This document shows positions 35,152 through 45,214 of a stretch of DNA of 64,000 nt, piece after piece (positions within the stretch are counted from its first letter, which is position 1; each line of letters starts with the position of its first letter). The notes beneath the pieces were generated by a model that ran no database searches, was not told the DNA's origin, and was given only the letters and a program-made list of their open reading frames with translations. This DNA is from Thalassotalea marina (GTDB lineage: Bacteria > Pseudomonadota > Gammaproteobacteria > Enterobacterales > Alteromonadaceae): positions 248,001 through 312,000 of the forward strand of contig NZ_BNCK01000003.1 in NCBI RefSeq assembly GCF_014656435.1. The letters run 5' to 3'. A program made the position numbers and the translations under genes.

Positions 35152-38100
35152 ATGAGTACTGACATGCAAAATCGATCAGCAACTTCTTGTCAGTCCTTAA
35201 AAAAACGCCTATTCAAGCTGTTAACTGTTTGTTTACTGGTAATCCAAGTACCCATTTTTGCTCAGGTATTTACGCCATCTGAAAGTGCTAAACCTGTTCG
35301 AAAGATCCGCATCGCACTGCCTGATCAACAAAGTATTACCGCTTCATCCCCAGAAAGATTTCAATTATTGGTTAACTTTTTAAAAGAGTATTGGCAAATT
35401 TGGGGCATAGATAATCATGCCGCAGTGGAGTTTGTTTATTTAAGTACAGCTAAAGCCGAACAGGAGTTGCGAGCCAATAATATCGATGTTATCTCTATTA
35501 TCAATTTGCAACTGGCGCCCGCTGATTTTCTCTACAGCATGCCCTTTGCAAGCTACAAACAGAGCATTTTTCGGCATCAAGATAAAACGTCCAGACAAAA
35601 ATTAAAAATCGCCGTACTTGATGAAAATAAACGAGCGCTTAATTTTTTACCCAATAACGTTGAACGCATCTACTTTGAAGATTTAGCCTCATTACTCGCC
35701 CAACATCATCAATTTGACGCGCTTTATTCGGTGCGTCCTTGGTTACTTAAAAGTGCTTTGGAAGAGTATGGTATTGCTCAGCAATATTACGTCAATCAAG
35801 AAGAAGTACCTGAAGTCACTTTGCACTTTGCAACCCGTAAAGCTAACAGAGCACTAATGTTAGAACTCAACGAGTACATCAGACAAATTAACCCTGCGCA
35901 AGCTAAGTTGTGGCAAGATAAATATTTAAATTACGAGGGCAGTAATTTTACCTTATCGCTAGGTAAGTATTTAACCAATATTAGTTTGGCTGAGAAACGC
36001 TACCTTATCGACAATAACACGATACATTTCGCCATCGATGCACTTGGTTCGCCACCGTTTGTTATTACACGCACCAGTAATTATCTTAATGACCGTGGCT
36101 TTTCCATTGATCTGTTAAAAATCATGAGTGAACGTACTGGCTTGGTATTTAAGCCAGTACGTTTTACCGATTACCAATCGGTATTAGAAAGTATTGATCA
36201 AAATACCGCACAACTATTGCCTATTGTTGAGATAAGCAACGACATCTACGATGATCATTTATTTACTATTCCTTTTCTAGATGCACACTACAGCGGCTTT
36301 TATAACCCGAATATATCTGATTTCACTAAACTAAGTGATGCCAATCAGCAAACCATCGCTTTGGTCAAAATGTTTCCCGTCAGCCAAGAGATAAAACAAG
36401 CGTTTCCAAAGGCAAAATTTATTGAGTTTGATACCATCGAACAAGCAATATCTTCTGTTGCTATTGGTAACTCTACCTTGTTTATTGGCCGCTCTTTACT
36501 GGCCGCTTCTATTGTTAAACAGCGGGGATACGCCAACTTAACATCGATTCCGTTAACTAACTTTCGACCTAATGCCAAGTTTGCGTTTGCAGCAAACAAG
36601 TCACATCAAGAACTTGTATCGCTGCTGAACAAAGCACTTAACAATGTTAGCGCGGATCAGTTTGATTCTCTATATGCCAAATGGAGCCAAAGCGCTTTTC
36701 CTGTTGCCGATGTTCAGGCTAAGGTTGCTGATGCTTATCGACATGCAAGTTACGTTTTTTTCGCCATTTTGTTTGTCGCGTTAATTCTCTTTTGGATTTA
36801 TTACCGACAACTCAGGGTAAGAAAAGCCGCGCAACAAAAAGTTGAACAAGCCTTAGCAATTGCTGAAGTCGCCCGCAAAGACGCGGAAAAGTCAGCACAA
36901 GCTAAAATTAACTTTCTTGCAAGAATGAGTCATGAAATCCGAACACCAATGAACGGTGTTTTAGGTATGGCGGAAGCGCTTTCATATAGTCAATTAAACC
37001 AAGAACAATCTGAACTTTTGGAGACATTAGAGGGCTCTGCAAGGCATTTAATGGCACTGCTTAATGACGTATTAGACTTTTCTAAAATGGATGCAGGCAA
37101 GATGACATTAGAATCTGTGCCGGTGAATTTACACCTGTTGGCAAAAAACTTATTAAAAAGTTTTCACCACATTCAAGTCGAGAGAAATTTAGATCTGCAG
37201 CTTAACATTGATGATCAAATTACTCACAGCTACTTCACTGACCCAACGCGACTTAATCAAGTACTGAATAATTTGATCAGCAACGCAATAAAATTTACCG
37301 CAAAGGGTTCAATTACGCTTAGCATTCAAAGGGTTTCTCAACGTGCTGATAAGTTAGATATTTTTGACACGATACGCATATCAGTTAAAGACACCGGCAT
37401 TGGCATTTCACCCGACAAACAAAAGCTGTTGTTTTCACCGTTTACTCAAGCCGACACAGATATTACACGTAAGTTTGGCGGTACGGGATTAGGGCTAAGT
37501 ATTTGTCACGAAATAGTTTCAGCCATGGGCAGTCAAATTCAGGTCAAATCAGCACCAGAACAAGGTAGTGAGTTTTATTTTGAACTTACACTAAAAGAAG
37601 CTGAATTTGAGCGCGAAACAGAAGATAGAAGAAAAAATAGCAGAGCCGTTAACAGCCCATATGATGATCGCTTTAACGCCGTTCGTGTGTTAGTTGCTGA
37701 AGATAATATAGTTAACGTTAAAGTATTAACCGCGCAGTTGGCGAGATTGGGCATAAACGCTGATGTTGCTGAAGATGGTGTGCAGGCGTTGGTTAAACAT
37801 GAAGAACATCCTTACGACATTATCATTTCCGATTGTCATATGCCTAATATGGATGGTTTTGAATTAGCTAAACATATCTCTAGCACCTACACCGCGCCCA
37901 TTTGGTTGATTGCGGTTACAGCTGACGCATTGAGCGGTGCAGCTGAAAAATGTTTAGCCGCTGGCTTTGACGACTATATGGCTAAGCCTTGCCCTCAAGA
38001 GGAAATTACTGACAAGTTAAATCATGCTTACCGCGCCTTGCAAAAGAAAAAGCAATATCGCTCGTCAACGGTTGAATCAGTAAATCAGAACTACCTTGTT

Positions 38101-38433
38101 TTTCGCCCACAGGACATTGAAAGGGCTTACCCGAATGACTTCACCAAAATCAATGTGGTACTGACTGAATTTATGGCTAAATGGCCAAATGAAAAAGACA
38201 AATTATTAATCCACTTAGATTTAAAAGACAGATTAAAACTAAAAAATGATGTAATGCACTTAACAGATATTCTCAATGTGTTCCATCATGAGTATTTAAC
38301 ACAACTTTTAAATGATTGTTTACAAGAGCTTTCTTCAGAACAAAGTGACGTTCACCAATCAATATTGAAGTTATGCAGTAATTTAGACCTGTTGTTTGTT
38401 GAAATTGAGCAGTGGCTAACTGCAAGTTCTTAA
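35152..38433 (+). CDS. hybrid sensor histidine kinase with two periplasmic SBP_bac_3 sensor domains
   Basis: A 1093-residue BvgS/EvgS-like kinase. After a signal/TM segment (about 20-38) come two periplasmic SBP_bac_3-like domains (about 50-260 and 290-515), TM at 533-552, and a short coiled linker. HisKA follows with phospho-acceptor H594 (FLARMSHEIRTPMNG), then an ATPase domain (NLISNAIKFT, N707/N711; DTGIG 747; GGTGLGLS 776) and a receiver domain with D894 (IIISDCHMPNMDG) and K945. The C-terminal 110 residues look like a degenerate Hpt domain: H1036 is followed by LTDILN where the usual SLKG is expected. No response regulator is adjacent. Ligand and output unknown; amino-acid-like sensing is a family-based guess. 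Confidence 0.9.
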   Translation: MSTDMQNRSATSCQSLKKRLFKLLTVCLLVIQVPIFAQVFTPSESAKPVRKIRIALPDQQSITASSPERFQLLVNFLKEYWQIWGIDNHAAVEFVYLSTAKAEQELRANNIDVISIINLQLAPADFLYSMPFASYKQSIFRHQDKTSRQKLKIAVLDENKRALNFLPNNVERIYFEDLASLLAQHHQFDALYSVRPWLLKSALEEYGIAQQYYVNQEEVPEVTLHFATRKANRALMLELNEYIRQINPAQAKLWQDKYLNYEGSNFTLSLGKYLTNISLAEKRYLIDNNTIHFAIDALGSPPFVITRTSNYLNDRGFSIDLLKIMSERTGLVFKPVRFTDYQSVLESIDQNTAQLLPIVEISNDIYDDHLFTIPFLDAHYSGFYNPNISDFTKLSDANQQTIALVKMFPVSQEIKQAFPKAKFIEFDTIEQAISSVAIGNSTLFIGRSLLAASIVKQRGYANLTSIPLTNFRPNAKFAFAANKSHQELVSLLNKALNNVSADQFDSLYAKWSQSAFPVADVQAKVADAYRHASYVFFAILFVALILFWIYYRQLRVRKAAQQKVEQALAIAEVARKDAEKSAQAKINFLARMSHEIRTPMNGVLGMAEALSYSQLNQEQSELLETLEGSARHLMALLNDVLDFSKMDAGKMTLESVPVNLHLLAKNLLKSFHHIQVERNLDLQLNIDDQITHSYFTDPTRLNQVLNNLISNAIKFTAKGSITLSIQRVSQRADKLDIFDTIRISVKDTGIGISPDKQKLLFSPFTQADTDITRKFGGTGLGLSICHEIVSAMGSQIQVKSAPEQGSEFYFELTLKEAEFERETEDRRKNSRAVNSPYDDRFNAVRVLVAEDNIVNVKVLTAQLARLGINADVAEDGVQALVKHEEHPYDIIISDCHMPNMDGFELAKHISSTYTAPIWLIAVTADALSGAAEKCLAAGFDDYMAKPCPQEEITDKLNHAYRALQKKKQYRSSTVESVNQNYLVFRPQDIERAYPNDFTKINVVLTEFMAKWPNEKDKLLIHLDLKDRLKLKNDVMHLTDILNVFHHEYLTQLLNDCLQELSSEQSDVHQSILKLCSNLDLLFVEIEQWLTASS

Positions 38434-38437
38434 GCAT

Positions 38438-38998
38438 TTATGCATTCAATCTTGACCATTCATCTTGTGATATTTTAAACAAAACGTGTTCAGCTAATGG
38501 ACTATCTTTCGAAACATCTGGATGTGTAAAATTTCCAGCGTGACACATACCAAGGTTACGCATTACTTGTTGAGATGGGGTGTTTATGATCGAGGTAAAA
38601 GAGACAACTTGGACTATATCTAGCTCAGAAAAGGCAAATTTGAGTGCTGCGTTGGCCGCTTCTGTAGCATATCCTTTTCCCCAATGCTTTGCTGCCAACC
38701 GCCAGCCAATTTCAACACAAGGACTAAAAGGCAAGTTACTTTTGGGTACGTGTAAGCCCACAAAACCAATAAAACTTTCTTGCTCTAGCAACTCCACAGC
38801 CCAAAAACCCCAACCGCGCTCATGAATGAGAGATTGAATCTTTAAAGCCATGGCATTGCTTTCTTTTTCGGTCAATTTTGCTGGAAAATACCGCATAACA
38901 TCAGCATCCTTTCCCATCTCGACAAATTTCGGGAAGTCTCCTTCCTGCCACTGGCGTAGTAATAAGCGCTCGGTTTTCAAAGCGCTAGGTATAGTCAT
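38438..38998 (-). CDS. GNAT-family N-acetyltransferase (RimJ/RimL type)
   Basis: A 186-residue acetyltransferase of the ribosomal-protein/streptothricin-like group. It has TERLLLRQWQEGDFPKFVEM at the N-terminus and the acetyl-CoA loop WRLAAKHWGKGYATEAANAAL. The stretch FTSIINTPSQQVMRNLGM is typical of the RimJ/RimL family (N..S..v..klGm). The gene is convergent with the hybrid kinase, with only 4 nt between stops. The substrate is unknown; these enzymes may acetylate proteins or small molecules. Confidence 0.88.
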   Translation of the reverse strand: MTIPSALKTERLLLRQWQEGDFPKFVEMGKDADVMRYFPAKLTEKESNAMALKIQSLIHERGWGFWAVELLEQESFIGFVGLHVPKSNLPFSPCVEIGWRLAAKHWGKGYATEAANAALKFAFSELDIVQVVSFTSIINTPSQQVMRNLGMCHAGNFTHPDVSKDSPLAEHVLFKISQDEWSRLNA

Positions 38999-39010
38999 TA
39001 ATAAAAATGT

Positions 39011-40888
39011 TTATACTTTAAACTTGCTGACCAATTCATTTAAGCCAGAAAATTCATCCTGCAAGCTATCACACGCTTGATCGGTTTGTTGTAAGTTATT
39101 GACACTTTGCTGGTTTAATTCCATCAATTGCATAATGTCTTCATCTATTGATTTAATCACATCACTTTGCTGACGAGTTGCTTCGGCAACAGCATGGTTT
39201 TCATTATCAACATCTTGCAACGACATCACAATCGCTTGCATTCTCTCATCAGCAATATTGGCTTTCTCAACACTTTCCGTGCTGTTTGATTGGCTTTGCT
39301 CCATAGAATCAACCACGGACACTGTACCTTGCTGCAAGTTCTCTATCATGGTTTCAATTTCAGTGGCAGCTTCTTGAGTTCGTTGTGCCAGTTGTCTAAC
39401 TTCATCAGCTACTACCGCAAAGCCTCTGCCTGCTTCGCCAGCACGAGCAGCTTCAATCGCTGCGTTTAACGCAAGTAAGTTGGTTTGTGAGCTAACCCCC
39501 ATGATTACATCTAATATACTGGCAATGTTTTGCGCATTGGCTCTAAGCTTTTCAATGTCACCACTGGAGCTTTGCATGGTACTTGAAAGCTGTTTAATTG
39601 AATCGATATTAGCATTAAGCGCTGCCATCCCTTCTTGCGATTGAGCACGAATGGCTGAAGTTAATTCGGAAGCATTGTTAGCATTAGATGATATTTCAGT
39701 CGACGAACTATTTAATTCAGTAATAGCGCTAGAGACGTTAGTACCACGGCTTAGTTGTTGCTCCGCCATCTGAATACCTGAATAAGCGCTTTGTCTTACT
39801 TGCTCAATATGCTGCTCGAGCGCTTGGGCTGATAACTTCACTTGTTTCATTGAGTTATGTACGGTTTCAATAAAGCCATTGAAGTTTGCTGACAACTGAC
39901 CAATTTCATCTTGGCTGTCTATGGTGAGTCGTTGGGTTAGGTCGCCATCACCTTCAGAGATATCTTTAATAGCGGCATTTAAACGGTAAATAGGTTTCAT
40001 TAAGTGATTAAACAACACTTGTAACAACACGACAGTCACTAGCAAACTAATAATGCCCACTACAATCGCGGTATTTCGTGCGGACACTAACGGCTGGTAT
40101 GCTTTTTCACGATCTAAAATAACACCTACATACCAGTTAACCGACTCGATTCCTTTGATAGGAATAAAAGAGACAATGTTGTCATCTAGCTCTTTTAATT
40201 GAGAATTAAAAGAAACATTTGCACCTAAAACTTCACTAATATTTTTATTGACCATCTCGATATTTGGGTGGCTTAAAATTTTACCTTCAGCGGTCACCAA
40301 ATAAGCATACCCTAAGTCAAGAAAGTCAATTTCATTAAGTATTTCTGCAATGGCATCAAGAAAAATATCGCCACCAGCAACGCCCAAGAAACGGCCGTTA
40401 TCATATACAGGCGCAACAACAGAAATAACTTGCTGATTTATCGTGGCGTCTAAATAAGTTTCAGTGAATGAAGGGGCGTTGTTATTTTTACCCAACAAAT
40501 ACCAAGGGCGCTGACGTGCATCGAATCCCGCAGGGAGCTGTATAGTCAGGTCATCGAGAATAAACTGACCTGTACTTTCCACCCCAATGTAGGTGTTTTT
40601 AAGCTTGCCTGATTTAACCGCTTGTTGAACAGCATCTAACATAGTTTCAGTATCATCATCAGACTTAGTGTTTTGTGCAATGGCTTGTACAATCTGCAGT
40701 TTTCCACCTAACCAGTTGGCAATGTTACCCGCAACCGAATGACCAATTTCGTCAATGGCTCGATTTAGGTTAGTTTGAGTACCTTGTTTGAGAGAAATGT
40801 AGTTAATGGTAGTAGAAGCCGTAAGTGCCAAAATCAATAAAACGACACTGACCAAGATAATTTTATGGGCAAATTTAAGCTGTAACAC
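39011..40888 (-). CDS. methyl-accepting chemotaxis protein with dCache sensor
   Basis: A 625-residue chemoreceptor. TM1 is at about 8-28; a dCache_1-type periplasmic domain follows ([51 protein letters not shown]). TM2 is at about 275-298, HAMP is next ([18 protein letters not shown]), then the signalling hairpin ([35 protein letters not shown]). dCache domains with the RPWY...D motif often bind amino acids directly. The ligand here is not established. It is transcribed alone, divergent from purU. Confidence 0.94.
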   Translation of the reverse strand: MLQLKFAHKIILVSVVLLILALTASTTINYISLKQGTQTNLNRAIDEIGHSVAGNIANWLGGKLQIVQAIAQNTKSDDDTETMLDAVQQAVKSGKLKNTYIGVESTGQFILDDLTIQLPAGFDARQRPWYLLGKNNNAPSFTETYLDATINQQVISVVAPVYDNGRFLGVAGGDIFLDAIAEILNEIDFLDLGYAYLVTAEGKILSHPNIEMVNKNISEVLGANVSFNSQLKELDDNIVSFIPIKGIESVNWYVGVILDREKAYQPLVSARNTAIVVGIISLLVTVVLLQVLFNHLMKPIYRLNAAIKDISEGDGDLTQRLTIDSQDEIGQLSANFNGFIETVHNSMKQVKLSAQALEQHIEQVRQSAYSGIQMAEQQLSRGTNVSSAITELNSSSTEISSNANNASELTSAIRAQSQEGMAALNANIDSIKQLSSTMQSSSGDIEKLRANAQNIASILDVIMGVSSQTNLLALNAAIEAARAGEAGRGFAVVADEVRQLAQRTQEAATEIETMIENLQQGTVSVVDSMEQSQSNSTESVEKANIADERMQAIVMSLQDVDNENHAVAEATRQQSDVIKSIDEDIMQLMELNQQSVNNLQQTDQACDSLQDEFSGLNELVSKFKV

Positions 40889-41144
40889 GGGGACATCACT
40901 CTTGTAATTATTAGATTTAGTGATCTATTACATTACCACTGTGTTAAGTTTTAGCCAACAGACATGACCAGCAATTTTTACCAGAATCAAATCTTTGTTT
41001 TATAAAGATTAATGCAAATGTAAATTAAACTCTCCAAACAGTAAGGCACCGGTTATTCCAAGCGTTTCTAACTGAACAACAAAATGTTCTGATACATCAG
41101 CTCAAAAAGCTGGCACACTCATTATGCTAACAGGAGGAAGTGCG

Positions 41145-42005
41145 ATGACAGACATTAATCACTATATTTTAACTTGGCAATGCCCAGACAATACTGGTGT
41201 ACTCGCAAAAGTTTCACAGAATTTATATGAACACGGAGCGTTTATAACGGAAACAGCTCAATATAGTGATCCATACACAGAAACCTTTTTTTCTCGCATC
41301 GCTTTTGATGACCGGAATATGACAGTAGGCATTGACGAATTTCGTTTGGGTATTGAGGAACTTGCATCACCTTTGAACTTACAGTTTCGCTTACGCCAAC
41401 AAGAAAGTGTGCCTAATGTCGTTATTGCAGTGTCTAAATATGAACATTGCTTAGTTAATTTATTAACAAAATGGCGAGCTGGTGCATTGCCAGTCAATAT
41501 CGTTGCCGTAGTTTCCAACCATGAAGATTGCCGTTCTCTTGTTGAGTGGCACGGTGTTGACTATCATTTCCTTCCAATGGAAAACGGCAACAAACCTGCC
41601 CAAGAAACAGCACTAATGAAGGTGTTTCAAGACTACCAAGCTGACTTACTCATTTTAGCCCGTTATATGCAAATTCTGTCTGATGATTTATGTGAACAGC
41701 TAAAAGGCCGCGCCATTAATATACACCATTCCTTTTTACCTAGCTTTAAAGGCGCTCGTCCTTATCATCAAGCGCATCAACGTGGGGTTAAAGTCATCGG
41801 TGCAACAGCACATTACGTTACTGCAGATTTAGACGAAGGCCCTATCATTGTGCAAGAAGTAAAACCCATCAATCATACCTTTACCATCGAACAAATGGTG
41901 CATATGGGACACGATCTTGAAGCAACGGCATTGAGCCACGCTGTAAAAATGCATGCCGAGCAACGCGTTTGTCTAAATGGCGATAAAACCGTCATTCTCG
42001 TTTAA
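41145..42005 (+). CDS. purU: formyltetrahydrofolate deformylase
   Basis: A 286-residue enzyme that hydrolyses 10-formyl-THF to THF and formate, balancing one-carbon pools and supplying formate for PurT. ATG 41145 follows AGGAGG by 7 nt. An N-terminal ACT domain (YILTWQCPDNTGVLAKVSQ, about 6-85) precedes the formyltransferase domain with INIHHSFLPSFKGARPYHQA and GATAHYVTADLDEGPII, which contain the catalytic Asn/His/Asp set. Length is normal for PurU. It is a single gene. No riboswitch-like structure was recognised in the 256 nt upstream. Confidence 0.95.
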   Translation: MTDINHYILTWQCPDNTGVLAKVSQNLYEHGAFITETAQYSDPYTETFFSRIAFDDRNMTVGIDEFRLGIEELASPLNLQFRLRQQESVPNVVIAVSKYEHCLVNLLTKWRAGALPVNIVAVVSNHEDCRSLVEWHGVDYHFLPMENGNKPAQETALMKVFQDYQADLLILARYMQILSDDLCEQLKGRAINIHHSFLPSFKGARPYHQAHQRGVKVIGATAHYVTADLDEGPIIVQEVKPINHTFTIEQMVHMGHDLEATALSHAVKMHAEQRVCLNGDKTVILV

Positions 42006-42078
42006 CTACTTCTTGCAGCTATTGATCTTTTGAAGGTTTGAGGTATAACCAAGTTATCACCTTAAAACCTTCAATATT

Positions 42079-43851
42079 ATGACCATCAAGTATCAAATTT
42101 CTCCCAACCAAGTTAATGAACATCTTTTTGATGTTTCAATCATATTTACCGCAAAACATTCCAGTGAAAAGCTGAGCTTACCTGCTTGGCTACCGGGCAG
42201 CTATATGATCCGTGACTTTGCGAAAAATGTTGTCAATTTTAAGGCCATCAACGAGGGTAAACCTGTTGAAATAGAGTTAATTGATAAACAAACTTGGCAA
42301 CTGAACAACGTAACGGGTGAAGTTAAAGTTAGCTATCAAGTATATGCTTTTGACCTATCGGTAAGAACTGCTTATCTAGACCAAGAAAGAGGCTTTTTTA
42401 ATGGCAGCTCTACGTTTATTTGTGTTGAATCTCAACAAGATTCGCCTTGTGAACTGGAAATTACTGCTCCTATACATGCATCAAACTGGCGAGTAGCAAC
42501 AGGTATGCGTCGAGCCAAGTCCACAGAATGTTTTACTTTTGGCCAATATGTCGCCGATGATTATGCCGAATTAATTGACTGCCCAGTTGCAATTGGCGAT
42601 TTCAGCCATATAGATTTTCAAGTAGAAGGCGTCACTCACCATTTGGTATTCACCAGTAAACATTATGGTGACATGCAACGCATGGCAAGTGATATAGCCA
42701 AATTGTGTCAACATCATATTTCGTTATTTGGAGAAGCGCCATTTAAGGAATACTGGTTTATCACACACTTGCTGGAATCCGGTTTTGGCGGCTTAGAACA
42801 TAAAAATTCAACTATTTTACAAGCCAGTCGTTTTGACTTACCCAACCCTCAAAAACCGCAGGAACTCACCGATGATTACAAAACCTTTTTATCGTTGTGT
42901 TCACATGAATATTTTCACGCTTGGAATGTTTGCCGTATAAAGCCTAAAGCATTTGTGCCATACGATTTGTCAGCGCCATCATACACGACTCAATTATGGG
43001 CTTATGAAGGTATCACATCTTATTACGATGATTTTTCATTGTACCGAGCCGGCATCATATCGTTTGAAGATTATCTTACGATTTTAGCAAAAACGGCAAC
43101 GCGTGTTTTTCGAGGCGAAGGCGAGTTAAAACAATCCGTTACCGAATCAAGCTTTTATGCTTGGACTAAGTTTTATCAGCAAGGACCTGATGCACTAAAC
43201 CATATTGTCAGTTATTACACAAAAGGCAGTTTAATTGCTCTATGGCTTGATTTAACCATCAGAGAAAAGTCAAATGGACAATATAGCTTAGACCAATTAA
43301 TGCGTGAATTGTGGATCCATTTTGGTCGACCACAACAAGGCACCAGCGAAGAAGATTTTATTAACATTGCCAACATCCTGTGTGGCGAAGATATAAGTGA
43401 AGCATTTAATGATATTTTGCATAGCGCCAAGCGCTTGCCAGTAGCAGATATTTTAAAACGCTTTGGCACAGACTTTACTGCGGCAAAATTTGAGAAGTTA
43501 AACGATTTAGCAACAAAATCCACCCAAGATTACCATGCATTTTTAGGCGCACATTTTAAAGCTCAACCATTGGGATTAAAAATTACGCAAGTGGTTGAAC
43601 AATCACCTGCCGCCAAAGCTGGACTTGCGGTAGACGATATACTTGTTGCTGTTGATAATTTAAAAATGACTGAAAAAAACATAGCTGCACTGGCTAATCA
43701 TTTACCTGAAGGGCAAAAGGTCAACTGTCATTTTTTTAGAGACGACCAATTATTGCAGTCAGAGCTAGGCTTTATCGATTCACCACTATCTGGAATAACG
43801 ATAAAAGAGTTCGATCAATCCTTGAGTGCTAAATGGCGTAACATCATATAA
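42079..43851 (+). CDS. M61-family (glycyl aminopeptidase-like) metallopeptidase with PDZ domain
   Basis: A 590-residue cytoplasmic-looking peptidase without a signal peptide. The N-terminal half has LPAWLPGSYMIRDFAKN, typical of M61. The zinc motif HEYFH is at 276-280 with the third ligand E310 in LWAYEGITSYYDDF. A C-terminal PDZ-like domain spans about 495-580 (GLKITQVVEQSPAAKAGLAVDDILVAVDN). M61 enzymes remove N-terminal Gly or Ala from peptides. The gene is 73 nt downstream of purU and may be read from the same promoter, but a functional link is not evident. Confidence 0.93.
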   Translation: MTIKYQISPNQVNEHLFDVSIIFTAKHSSEKLSLPAWLPGSYMIRDFAKNVVNFKAINEGKPVEIELIDKQTWQLNNVTGEVKVSYQVYAFDLSVRTAYLDQERGFFNGSSTFICVESQQDSPCELEITAPIHASNWRVATGMRRAKSTECFTFGQYVADDYAELIDCPVAIGDFSHIDFQVEGVTHHLVFTSKHYGDMQRMASDIAKLCQHHISLFGEAPFKEYWFITHLLESGFGGLEHKNSTILQASRFDLPNPQKPQELTDDYKTFLSLCSHEYFHAWNVCRIKPKAFVPYDLSAPSYTTQLWAYEGITSYYDDFSLYRAGIISFEDYLTILAKTATRVFRGEGELKQSVTESSFYAWTKFYQQGPDALNHIVSYYTKGSLIALWLDLTIREKSNGQYSLDQLMRELWIHFGRPQQGTSEEDFINIANILCGEDISEAFNDILHSAKRLPVADILKRFGTDFTAAKFEKLNDLATKSTQDYHAFLGAHFKAQPLGLKITQVVEQSPAAKAGLAVDDILVAVDNLKMTEKNIAALANHLPEGQKVNCHFFRDDQLLQSELGFIDSPLSGITIKEFDQSLSAKWRNII

Positions 43852-43978
43852 ACCCAGAGCTATACAATCACTGTAAAGAATAGACAACACTCAGTAATTA
43901 ACCTATTGAGTAAGCAACTAGTAACATTTGTTACTTTTAGCTTAGTATAGTGTCAATCAACTTAATGAGAGCCTGATC

Positions 43979-44509
43979 ATGATTAAAATTGAAAAAGTAC
44001 ATCATGTAGCGTATCGCTGCAAAGACGCCAAAGAAACAGTTGAATGGTACAAAGATAAACTGAATATGGACTTGGTTTTAGCCATTGCAGAAAATGAAGT
44101 TCCTTCTACTAAAGCGCCAGATCCATATATGCATATCTTTTTAGATGCAGGCATGGGTAATGTATTGGCTTTCTTTGAGTTACCAAACAGTGAAGAAATG
44201 GGTCGAGATCAAAATACGCCAGCTTGGGTACAACATTTAGCATTAAAAGTAGCCGACGTTGATGCACTAGTTGCTGCTAAAGAATCATTACAATCAAAAG
44301 GCGTAGATGTTCTAGGCCCAGTACACCACGGTGTTTTTAAATCAATCTACTTTTTTGATCCAAGTGGTCACCGTTTAGAGCTAGCTGCAGATATTGGTAC
44401 ACCTGAGCAATACAAGCAACTTAATGAAGTTGCACACGACATGATTGAAGAGTGGTCACAGACTAAACGAGCACCAAAACATGCCGCTTGGTTACATGAA
44501 CACGACTAA
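43979..44509 (+). CDS. VOC-family (glyoxalase/extradiol dioxygenase-like) protein
   Basis: A 176-residue vicinal-oxygen-chelate protein with two beta-alpha-beta-beta-beta modules. IEKVHHVAYRCKDAKETVEWYKDKLNM supplies the first metal-ligand His. HLALKVADVDALVAAKESL and YFFDPSGHRLELAA supply the later His and Glu positions. The family holds glyoxalases, dioxygenases and resistance proteins, so the reaction cannot be named. It is a single gene with AGAGCC upstream and a strong terminator downstream. Confidence 0.85.
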   Translation: MIKIEKVHHVAYRCKDAKETVEWYKDKLNMDLVLAIAENEVPSTKAPDPYMHIFLDAGMGNVLAFFELPNSEEMGRDQNTPAWVQHLALKVADVDALVAAKESLQSKGVDVLGPVHHGVFKSIYFFDPSGHRLELAADIGTPEQYKQLNEVAHDMIEEWSQTKRAPKHAAWLHEHD

Positions 44510-44524
44510 TACCAATTGAATTAA
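44509..44524. repeat. ATACCAATTGAATTAA repeat, copy 1
   Basis: A 16-nt sequence directly at the end of the VOC gene that recurs exactly at 49376-49391. Similar short repeats are common near gene ends in Alteromonadales genomes (recollection, not checked). Confidence 0.5.
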
Positions 44525-44549
44525 AGCAATCAATCGCAAGTTTAACGAT

Positions 44550-44575
44550 AAAAAGGCACCTTTAGGTGCCTTTTT
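44550..44575 (+). terminator. rho-independent terminator of the VOC gene
   Basis: AAAAAGGCACC / GGTGCCTTTTT, 11-bp stem with a TTTA loop, 40 nt after the VOC gene stop. Confidence 0.9.
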
Positions 44576-44789
44576 AACTCTTTGACACTATAGATTTCAA
44601 GTTGCTTGTGAGTTTTTGACGTTTACTTTTGTAAGACATTGACCATTACTAAAAGGTGTTAACGATTAAAGTGATATTTGTAAAAATATTTTTCTGTTTG
44701 TAAAACATTGTGTTAACCAAAATTTAACCAATTCGGGTAATTTTCAATCACTTTATTACTTGCCTTCACTTCTAAGTGCTGTAAAGTAA

Positions 44790-45122
44790 GGGCAGCTACT
44801 GGAGAGTAGCAGACAACAAGGATAATGAGCTAAGGAAGCAAAACATACCTCTGCGTATGTCATATTCGAATATGGATGGTTTACTCTGCATCAGGAAGAT
44901 GACTTTGAGTCCAGGTGGGCGTAAGGAAAGCCGTAAAAAAGTGTCAGGATTGACCGAGAAAAAGAAACATTAAGGGAAGCTAAATAACAACATTCAGGAC
45001 ATTGTCAGACTACAGGGACTGTACTAGTTAGGTAAGGAAAACCTGTACGATATTTGAGGTTTAATTGTCATAGCACATTGATAAACCCTCCAAAAACGAT
45101 GGCATTGCCATCGTTTTCTTTA
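44790..45122 (+). ncRNA. csrC: CsrB/CsrC-family CsrA-sequestering small RNA
   Basis: A 639-nt gene-free region holds an RNA-like segment with eleven GGA motifs, mostly as AAGGA, CAGGA or AGGGA in short loops (for example near 44820, 44834, 44892, 44933, 44945, 44973, 44995, 45014 and 45034). It ends in a perfect rho-independent terminator (AAAACGATGGC / GCCATCGTTTT, 45093-45122). CsrB/CsrC RNAs bind several CsrA dimers through such motifs and free CsrA targets. The place directly upstream of yihI-hemN is exactly that of csrC in E. coli. The 5' end is estimated to about 20 nt. Upstream 44576-44789 would hold the GacA/UvrY-dependent promoter; only a half-site TGTAAG at 44630 was seen. Confidence 0.85.
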
Positions 45123-45214
45123 TTTGTCTAAAAAAATACCAAGCTAGTTGTACCAATTAGCCCCTATTCTACGTAAAATATATACCATTAATGTCTATTC
45201 CATAGAGCGCGATC

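Noticed and set aside
40889-41144. Possible riboswitch upstream of purU
   Set aside because: No conserved aptamer pattern (glycine, THF or purine) or terminator-antiterminator pair was recognised.
42010-42035. GCTATTGATCTTTTGAAGG, similar to an end of the MITE-like element
   Set aside because: Only a partial match with no partner inverted repeat within several hundred bases; probably chance or a very old fragment.
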